Shown: piece by piece, positions 39,020 to 45,064 of the stretch
How positions within the stretch are numbered: position 1 is the first letter of the stretch
Layout of the letters: every line of letters starts with the position of its first letter
Assembly: GCA_035516035.1 (NCBI GenBank)
Contig: DATJAS010000048.1
Span: forward strand, 1 to 45,064
Direction: 5' to 3'
Source: Fen-1273 sp035516035
GTDB taxonomy: Bacteria; Bacteroidota; Ignavibacteria; UBA10030; UBA6906
DNA length: 45,064 bases
The notes under the pieces: generated by a model
Databases searched by the model: none
What the model saw: only the letters and a program-made list of their open reading frames with translations
Told to the model about the DNA's origin: nothing
Position numbers and translations under genes: made by a program

Positions 39020-41263
39020 TTATCGCGGGATTGTCGCGCGGAACTCATCGGCGACAAGCCCGATCTCGCCGAAGGGGATCTTCCTGAATCCCGCACTCCA
39101 GGCAGGAGAATCTTCTTTCAGGCGGAAATCCCGCCGGGCAGGATCGACGAACCCCGGATCGGCCAGTATGTTCCCCCGCTCCCGGAGCCGGCGCGCCATG
39201 GCGCTGTCGCTCCGCGCGTGCGTCGACGAATAGCCGATATGATACGGGTCGTAGTCCGGCGTCCATTTCTTCGTGAAGACCACCACCATCGAATCCCCCA
39301 CCACGTTGTTCTCCACGCGCACGCGGGAGAAGTCCATCCCCTCGGAGAGGTCAAGCCAGATGCCCCCGGCGCTCAGGTTGCGGAGCACGGAGTTGCCGTA
39401 CGGCTCGCCCAGGTTCACCGAGTCAAGGTAGCGGGGAAGCATTGGATAGCGGACGCTGTAGGGAGGCTCCGTGTACCTGATGTCGTGGAGCTTCTCATAG
39501 ATCCTCCAGCCGCCCCCGGGACGAAAATACTGCTTGAACGGCCACCGGTAGATGCCGATGGCGGGGTGGCAGTCGTAGAAGATGTTATTCTCCACGCGGT
39601 TGTCGCGCCCGCTGTTGAAGAAGACGCCGATGTCCACGCCCGCGATCACGTTGCCGACGATCGTTGTGTTTGATCCCGGCAGGTCCAGGTAGATTCCCCT
39701 CACGCCCCCCTCGCCGGGGCCGTGCATGTCGTGTATGTAGTTGTAGCGGATCACAGTCCCCATCTCCGAATAATCGGCGCCCGTGTTAATACCCCCGACG
39801 TCCCCGGCTTCATGCGCGAGGTCGTACAGCTCGTTCAGCTCGATGAGATGGTCGTTCCCGTAGTACTGGATCCCCGAGACCGGGGCGTCGTGAATCCGGT
39901 TGTGCGCGAGCGTATCCCCGACCCCTTCCAGGTATATAGCGCCATTGAACGCCTGGAGGATGCGGCCGTACGCATGGATGTGATTGTTGATCGCGTAGTT
40001 TCCCCCGGGGGTGAGTGTTCTGCGGTCGCCGCCGGCGAGGCGGATCCCCGTCGACCCGACGTCCTCGATGTCGCAGCTCCTGATCCCGTTGTGCCGGCCG
40101 CCGTCGATGACCACGCTCGTATCGTTGTCTATGTTCCTGAACGTGCAGCCGGCGATCATGTCCTCGCTCCCACCGCGGATCATGATTGCGCGCACGCGGG
40201 AACACTCGAACGTCATCCGCTCGATCAGGACGTGCGAGGCGCCGTCGATGAATATCATCGGCGCTTTCAGCATCGAGACCGTAATGTCGCCGGTCCCCGG
40301 CGCGGCGGGGGGCCAGAAATAGAGATGCCCTTTCTCCGGATCCAGTACCCACTCGCCCGGCCGGTCCAGTTCTTCGAGCACGTTGAGGAAACAGAACCTC
40401 TGCCCCTTCTGGTAGCCGTAGTTATGGTACGGCGGCTCGGGATAAACGACGCGGCCGGCGGTGTCGATGCGCGCCACTTTCTGGTAGTCGTCTTTCCAAT
40501 CCCACGACCAGTAGCCGTGCATCCAGACGTCGCGCGTCTCAGCCCACCGGGAGGGGCGGTCGCCCCCGTAGCGGAACATCCCGCTGTGGCGCCCGGCTGG
40601 CATGCCCTCCTTCAGCACGAGGGGATCCCCCTGGTTGAGTATGTGTCCTTCGATGAGGGGGACCTCCGCGATCTTGAGCCAGCCGCGATACGGATAGCGC
40701 GCGACCTGCATCCTCTTTCCCCTGAAAAAGAGGTTGAGGCGATCGGGGGGAGTACCGAAATCAGCAATCCCCTGGGTCCGGAGGTCCGTGACGAGCACGG
40801 AAGTCCTCGCTTCCGGCGACAGGCGCTTCAGGACCGCTGAGTCGGTCACCGGGTGGAAGCCGGCAAGCGCCGCGCCTCCCGTGAGGCGGACATCCTCCCT
40901 TTCATAGGCGCTCCATGTGACAGGCCAATCCGGGAGGCCCGATTCGGCCGAATCGAGCTTCACGGTCGATTGAATTTGATACACGCCTCCCCGTATCTTG
41001 ACCGAAGGCTGTTGCCCGTGCCCGAGCGCGAATCGCACCGCGTCGCGGGCGCGTGCGAGCGATGCAAACGGCCCATCATCGCCGTTCGCAACGGAGGATG
41101 GGATCCGGCCTGACCAGCCGTCGTTTCCGCCGGGGGAGACGAAGAACGTGACGGTGTCCCCCTGCGCGGCCGCCAGCAGGTCCGGGCACGCGATCGCGGG
41201 GAGTGTGAGAACAAGCGGGAGGAACAAACCGCGGCATCGAAACTGTGTGATTCGGCGCATCAT
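39020..41263 (-). CDS. Secreted right-handed beta-helix protein, GH141-like
   Basis: 747 residues with a signal peptide (CRGLFLPLVLTLPAIACPDLL). FFVSPGGNDGWSG, GPFASLARARDAVR and VKIRGGVYQIQSTVKL near the N-terminus are the entry of the pectate-lyase-like helix in GH141-type glycosidases. Long parallel-helix coils follow: IMIRGGSEDMIAGCTFRNID, IRSCDIEDVGSTGIRLAGGD, AIYLEGVGDTLAHNRIHDAPVSGIQYYGND, GVFFNSGRDNRVENNIFYD. Such enzymes cleave rare plant-polysaccharide linkages (fucosides, xylans). I cannot fix the catalytic acids. There is no Shine-Dalgarno site at either candidate ATG (41263, 41260). A 77-base gap leads to the M28 gene. Confidence 0.75.
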   Translation of the reverse strand: MMRRITQFRCRGLFLPLVLTLPAIACPDLLAAAQGDTVTFFVSPGGNDGWSGRIPSSVANGDDGPFASLARARDAVRFALGHGQQPSVKIRGGVYQIQSTVKLDSAESGLPDWPVTWSAYEREDVRLTGGAALAGFHPVTDSAVLKRLSPEARTSVLVTDLRTQGIADFGTPPDRLNLFFRGKRMQVARYPYRGWLKIAEVPLIEGHILNQGDPLVLKEGMPAGRHSGMFRYGGDRPSRWAETRDVWMHGYWSWDWKDDYQKVARIDTAGRVVYPEPPYHNYGYQKGQRFCFLNVLEELDRPGEWVLDPEKGHLYFWPPAAPGTGDITVSMLKAPMIFIDGASHVLIERMTFECSRVRAIMIRGGSEDMIAGCTFRNIDNDTSVVIDGGRHNGIRSCDIEDVGSTGIRLAGGDRRTLTPGGNYAINNHIHAYGRILQAFNGAIYLEGVGDTLAHNRIHDAPVSGIQYYGNDHLIELNELYDLAHEAGDVGGINTGADYSEMGTVIRYNYIHDMHGPGEGGVRGIYLDLPGSNTTIVGNVIAGVDIGVFFNSGRDNRVENNIFYDCHPAIGIYRWPFKQYFRPGGGWRIYEKLHDIRYTEPPYSVRYPMLPRYLDSVNLGEPYGNSVLRNLSAGGIWLDLSEGMDFSRVRVENNVVGDSMVVVFTKKWTPDYDPYHIGYSSTHARSDSAMARRLRERGNILADPGFVDPARRDFRLKEDSPAWSAGFRKIPFGEIGLVADEFRATIPR

Positions 41264-41270
41264 GCATCCG

Positions 41271-41311
41271 GTACATTAGGGGGAGAGAAAGGACAGGTGT
41301 GCTTAATGTAC
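41271..41311. promoter_or_regulatory. Inverted repeat GTACATTA ... TAATGTAC in a divergent region
   Basis: Perfect 8-base arms (41271-41278, 41304-41311) 25 bases apart, just upstream of the GH141-like start. It could be a paired regulator site or a leader hairpin. Confidence 0.45.
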
Positions 41312-41404
41312 GAAAATCAGTCGCCCAAACCCGAAGGCCGGCGCGCCTGGCCGGAACCGGGGCACCCGAACCCGCGTTCAGTAGCTATCCTGCGGAGATC
41401 CGGC

Positions 41405-42544
41405 ATGCCCCAGCTCACCCCGTCGGCACCACGTTCCACGATTGCGCGCACAACAGCACAGATCCTGAAAGCACTGGTGATCCTGGCAGCCTCGGTCGGC
41501 TCTGCGGCGGCCGGGACGCTCCACGGGTTTGTGCTCACAGGCACCCCCACGGCAACCAACGGCGCCACATGGACGTACCGGGACACCGTCGCGGGGGTGA
41601 TCTACGACCTGCAGGGAATACTCCTGAGGCCCACGGGCACGGGGAAGCTCCCCGCAGTCGTGATCAGCCACGGGCACGATAACAACGTCAATACCTATTC
41701 GATTAACATCGCCCGCACGATGCGCGCGTGGGGACTGGTCTGCATCGCCACCAACTATACGCATGCAGCGGGCGTGCCGACCGGCTCGCCGGGAGACTCC
41801 ACGGAGCCGGGCGCCAGCCTGCCGAACATCCTTCGCGCGCGGAAATGCATCGAGATCCTCGATTCGCTGGGGTACGTCGATACGACGCGCATCGCCGCGC
41901 ACGGGAACAGCATGGGGGCATTCGTCACCGCAGCGGTCGTCGGGACATACCCGCACCTGTTCCGTGCCGCATCGCAGTCCGCAGGAGGAGTGAACGACTA
42001 CAAGCTCGCGTGGACCAAGTCGCCGCAGGCGAGCGGCATCACGGTCCCCTACCAGCATCACCACGGCGACGCCGACACCACGGTTCCGATCCAGGACGAT
42101 TACCGCCTCGATTCGATCCTGGCGGCACAGGGAACCGTGCACCAGTTCTACGTCTATCCCGGGTACAACCACGTGATGATGGGCCTGGACACGACGATGC
42201 TGGGCCGCGTGCATACGTGGTATATCACGTACGGGCTCCTCCCCGCCGCCGGGACGACCGATGCGCCCGCACCGCCACCGGCCGCGTACGCGCTGGAGCA
42301 GAACTACCCCAATCCCTTCAACCCTTCAACGACGATCGCGTACCGGGTGCCGCAGACGGCGCACGTGCGACTGCGCGTGTATGACGCCCTCGGACGAAAC
42401 GTCGCGACGCTCGTCGACGCGGTCGTACCGCCGGGGATTCACAGCGCGACGCTCGACGGCGCCGGACTCGCCAGCGGTGTGTATTACTACAGGATCGAGA
42501 CCGGGACTTTCGTTGCAGCGAAACGGACGGTGCTCGTGAAGTAA
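41405..42544 (+). CDS. T9SS-exported alpha/beta hydrolase
   Basis: 379 residues. A signal peptide (KALVILAASVGSAAA) is followed by an alpha/beta-hydrolase of the dienelactone-hydrolase/acetyl-xylan-esterase type. VVISHGHDNN forms the oxyanion region, Ser169 is the nucleophile in HGNSMGA, Asp222 or Asp224 the acid in HGDADTTVP, and His256 the base in GYNHVMMG. The C-terminal about 85 residues are a type A T9SS sorting domain: LEQNYPNPFNPSTTIAYRVP, DALGRNVATLVDA and SGVYYYRIETG. It is therefore secreted or cell-surface and may de-esterify polysaccharide. ATG 41405 has CGGAG seven bases upstream, and in-frame codons further upstream lack one. Confidence 0.92.
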   Translation: MPQLTPSAPRSTIARTTAQILKALVILAASVGSAAAGTLHGFVLTGTPTATNGATWTYRDTVAGVIYDLQGILLRPTGTGKLPAVVISHGHDNNVNTYSINIARTMRAWGLVCIATNYTHAAGVPTGSPGDSTEPGASLPNILRARKCIEILDSLGYVDTTRIAAHGNSMGAFVTAAVVGTYPHLFRAASQSAGGVNDYKLAWTKSPQASGITVPYQHHHGDADTTVPIQDDYRLDSILAAQGTVHQFYVYPGYNHVMMGLDTTMLGRVHTWYITYGLLPAAGTTDAPAPPPAAYALEQNYPNPFNPSTTIAYRVPQTAHVRLRVYDALGRNVATLVDAVVPPGIHSATLDGAGLASGVYYYRIETGTFVAAKRTVLVK

Positions 42545-43053
42545 CTCTTCGCAATGCGTGCTCTTTTGGCAGTGATTTTTTCCAATAACAGAAACTTCGT
42601 CCCCGGCGGCGCCATGATCGCGACAGCCGCCCTGTATCCGTTCATTGCACCGGGGGGGCCGACGAGTCCCGCGGGGCCCTTCGTCGCGGGATTCATACTC
42701 TGGATGAGCGCGTACCATTCGCTCCGGGCCGCCGAAGGTCCCTCGGACGCCGGAAGCGTCCGACGCCGGGAGCGGATCTGCCGTTGACAATTAGCCGGCC
42801 ATCAGTTAGTTTGTCTGACCAACCGTTCTTTGCGGCGATTTCAGACACGAGCGATCGAGATGTCTCATACACGTCCCGTCTGCCCCTCCCCCGTCTCTCT
42901 CGACCGGGGTGCCGATCGACAAGTGCAACCCATCGTCGCGCCGCAAGATTCTCCCCCTTACGCCTCATGTATTGAGTGCCTGACCCCGGGAACCCCCGGG
43001 ACCGCCCCGTTGTATTCATGTCAATTCCATTACGTCTAAGGGAGGATGATCGC
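42545..43053. other. Long intergenic region, no confident gene
   Basis: 509 bases. Short frames exist on both strands (for example 42554-42787), but none has a ribosome-binding site or recognisable sequence. A promoter-like pair is at 42784-42812, and two CCCGGG half-sites separated by AACC (42985-43000) can form a 6-base-stem hairpin in the leader. Confidence 0.5.
42784..42812 (+). promoter_or_regulatory. Possible promoter of the BNR-repeat protein
   Basis: TTGACA (42784-42789), a 17-base spacer and TAGTTT (42807-42812). It implies a leader of about 235 bases before the start at 43054. Confidence 0.45.
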
Positions 43054-45064
43054 ATGCGGACAGTTCGCGTGTCACGGAGCGCCGTTGCGCTTTCTGCCAT
43101 CCTGCTCTTGCTGGCAAGCGTGCCGGCCACACTCCGCGCCCAGGGCATTGATCCCGATCTTCCCGGGTCCATAGCGGGGGCGATGCCGAAGGAAGAGTTC
43201 CTGCGGCTCAGGGATCAGTACATTGCGACGCTCAGGGGATTGCCTTACAATCTCCCCTACGACGCCCGGTCGAAGGCTATCATGGAGACGCGGCAGCGCG
43301 CGAGCCAGTCACTTGCAAAGGTGGCCAGCACCGCGTGGGTCCCAATCGGGCCCTTCCCGATCCCGAACGGGCAGACGCAGTCGGTGACCACGGCGGTGAG
43401 CGGCCGGGTGACCGCGGTCGAGGTCCATCCCACAAATCCCAGCATCGTCTACGTGGGGACGGCACAGGGGGGAGTCTACAGGACGGTCGACGGCGGGGCC
43501 ACGTGGACACCCATATTCGATGCGGCGCAATCGCTTGCAATCGGTGCTCTCGCACTCGCCCCGTCCAACCCGACGATACTCTACGTTGGAACGGGAGAGG
43601 CGAACCTCTCTCTCGACAGCTACGCCGGCGTGGGGCTCTACAGGATCGATAATGCGGACACGTCCCCGAACCTGGTCGGGCCGATCAATCCGGCGTACAG
43701 CGGTGTGGCAGGAACCACCGCTTTCGGCGGGCGCTCGATCAGCAAGATCCTCGTTCACCCGACGAACCCGGCCACGATATTTGTCGCGACATCCAGCGGG
43801 GCACTGGGGATCGGCGGCGATTCCCCGCTCGGAGGCACGATCCCCCCTCTCCCCCCCAGGGGGATCTGGCGGTCCACGAACGCCACGGCCGCCGCCGGTT
43901 CGGTCGCGTTCACGAAGCTCACAGTCACAACGACCGCCAGCGCGTCCGACAACACGGGGAACAGGTCGATCTGCGACATGGTGCTCGACCCGACGGGCCC
44001 CGACTCACTCGTCTGCTCGGTCTTCGGCCTGAGCACGGGAACCGACGGTGGCGTCTACCAGTGCACAAATGCGCTGGGGGCCACGCCGGTGTTCACAAAG
44101 ACGCTGACGCTCGGAACGACGACGTCGGGGGTGAGAGCCGGCTTCGCGCTGTACAACAGGAGCGGAGCCACGGTCATCTACACCGCCACCGCGGAATCCC
44201 CCTCGGGCACCAGTTGCAGCGACCTCACACAGGGCGGAGCGCTCAGAATCTCGACGGACGGGGGCGCGACATGGTCGGGCAAGCTCACCGGAGGCGGAGG
44301 ATTCTGCGGCGGGCAGTGCTTCTACAACGTCGCGATCGCGGTCGTCCCGGGCACATCGACCGCGAACGATACGATCCACGTCGGGGGGAACGTGAGCAGC
44401 GGCAGCTGCCAGAGGCTCCACGCGATATCCGTGGACGGCGGCAACACGTTCACCAATTACGATGCGGGACTGCACGCCGACACGCACGCGATCACCGTCT
44501 CCCCGTCCGCGCACAATGTCATCTGGCACGGCGACGATGGGGGCATATTCAAGTCGACCGACGGTGGGCTCACCTGGACGAGCGAGAACAACGCGAACTT
44601 CAGCGCGACGCAGTTCGAGAGCATCGCGCTCCATCCCACGGACCCCTACTTCTCGATCGGGGGGACGCAGGATAACGGGACCAACATGTACACGCCGCTG
44701 CAGGCCTGGAACAGGGTCGATTACGGGGACGGCGGATATACCGCGATAGACCAGAACGCTACCGACGTATCAAATGTGACTATGTACCACACATACTACA
44801 ACGCGACGAACAGCCTGGTCGCGTTTGCCCGGGTGACATCCGTCTCCGGCGCATCAGACGGTCTCTGGACTCTCCTCGGTTGCGTCGGCACAACGCCCGG
44901 GAACGGGATCACGTGCGGCGACGCAGTGTTGTTCTATGCCCCCATCGTGCTCGGACCCGGGAACCCCAATACCGTCTACTTCGGGACGGACCGGCTCTAC
45001 AGGTCCACCAACAGCGGCACGAACAACAGCCTCGCGAGCCAGGCGCCCCTGGTCTCCGGATTCG
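43054..45064 (+). CDS. Secreted BNR/Asp-box propeller protein (partial, cut by right edge)
   Basis: 670 codons are visible. A signal peptide (ALSAILLLLASVPATLRA) is followed by an IDPDLPG segment and a large beta-propeller with repeated Asp-box turns: YRTVDGGATWTPIF, RISTDGGATWSG, SVDGGNTFTNY, FKSTDGGLTWTSE. Blade strands such as VEVHPTNPSIVYVGTAQGG, LAPSNPTILYVGTGE and ILVHPTNPATIFVATSSG alternate with them. This is the sortilin/VPS10-like or exo-sialidase-like fold of many secreted proteins in this group. Enzymatic activity cannot be claimed from the fold. A C-terminal sorting domain would lie beyond the edge. GGAGG stands eight bases before the ATG. Confidence 0.88.
   Translation, partial: MRTVRVSRSAVALSAILLLLASVPATLRAQGIDPDLPGSIAGAMPKEEFLRLRDQYIATLRGLPYNLPYDARSKAIMETRQRASQSLAKVASTAWVPIGPFPIPNGQTQSVTTAVSGRVTAVEVHPTNPSIVYVGTAQGGVYRTVDGGATWTPIFDAAQSLAIGALALAPSNPTILYVGTGEANLSLDSYAGVGLYRIDNADTSPNLVGPINPAYSGVAGTTAFGGRSISKILVHPTNPATIFVATSSGALGIGGDSPLGGTIPPLPPRGIWRSTNATAAAGSVAFTKLTVTTTASASDNTGNRSICDMVLDPTGPDSLVCSVFGLSTGTDGGVYQCTNALGATPVFTKTLTLGTTTSGVRAGFALYNRSGATVIYTATAESPSGTSCSDLTQGGALRISTDGGATWSGKLTGGGGFCGGQCFYNVAIAVVPGTSTANDTIHVGGNVSSGSCQRLHAISVDGGNTFTNYDAGLHADTHAITVSPSAHNVIWHGDDGGIFKSTDGGLTWTSENNANFSATQFESIALHPTDPYFSIGGTQDNGTNMYTPLQAWNRVDYGDGGYTAIDQNATDVSNVTMYHTYYNATNSLVAFARVTSVSGASDGLWTLLGCVGTTPGNGITCGDAVLFYAPIVLGPGNPNTVYFGTDRLYRSTNSGTNNSLASQAPLVSGF

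Noticed and set aside
42554..42787. Possible 77-residue gene after the T9SS hydrolase, and an antisense frame at 42487-42696
   Set aside because: No ribosome-binding site or recognisable domain on either strand; the antisense frame overlaps the end of the hydrolase gene.

Overview
The window is a dense, high-GC chromosomal segment from a Gram-negative bacterium, most likely a member of the FCB (Fibrobacteres-Chlorobi-Bacteroidetes) superphylum outside Bacteroidetes proper, such as an Ignavibacteriota- or Kapabacteria-like lineage. The reasons are type IX secretion C-terminal sorting domains with the YPNPFNP signature (genes at 23732 and 41405), many lipoproteins and outer-membrane proteins, a Y_Y_Y/propeller-type sensor kinase and a TonB-receptor remnant. 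Clear Shine-Dalgarno sites and sigma70-like TTGACA-17-TAnnnT promoters argue against a typical Bacteroidetes. No rRNA, tRNA, CRISPR, integrase or transposase gene was seen. The taxonomic call is inference.

Layout. 1-3309 (-): a very large secreted protein running off the left edge. 3647-4045 (+): a small lipoprotein. 3944-7207 (-): an operon of class III aminotransferase, pirin, Rossmann-fold protein and a truncated YdeI remnant. 7403-9786 (+): a lipoprotein and a secreted amidohydrolase. 9844-10896 (-): the radical SAM enzyme AmrS. 11106-18832 (-): a nine-gene block led by an autoregulated TetR repressor, then an outer-membrane beta-barrel protein, a LolCDE-like ABC ATPase with two permeases, a LolA-like periplasmic protein, an AlkD-type protein, a TMEM175-type channel and a DUF4337 protein. 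19135-19545 (+): a pilin-like small protein with a strong terminator. 19694-22765 (-): a TonB-receptor deletion scar, a PLP decarboxylase and a GH43-like lipoprotein with its own leader peptide. 22905-23672 (+): a sterol-desaturase-type enzyme. 23732-25472 (-): a truncated T9SS cargo protein and a small secreted protein. 25634-30717 (-): a propeller sensor kinase, a CheY-like regulator and a regulator-phosphatase. 31065-34028 (+): a GH38 alpha-mannosidase, divergent from the kinase. 34064-41263 (-): a GH141-like beta-helix protein, a large M28 peptidase, a phosphoesterase and a membrane protein. 41405-42544 (+): a T9SS-exported alpha/beta hydrolase. 43054-end (+): a secreted BNR/Asp-box protein cut by the right edge.

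Two system-level themes stand out. First, the TetR-led operon contains one part for every envelope layer (inner-membrane ABC exporter, periplasmic LolA-like carrier, outer-membrane beta-barrel) and looks like a dedicated, repressible lipid or lipoprotein export route of unknown cargo. Second, a family of imperfect palindromes (GATTGCTTCG ... CGCTCGCAATGAC) sits in gene junctions from about 10.9 to 27 kb. One copy supplies the start codon and first codons of the AlkD-type gene. Another, followed by a run of nine T, probably acts as a transcription terminator. Several scars (YdeI, TonB receptor, T9SS cargo) show that this region has been losing genes.
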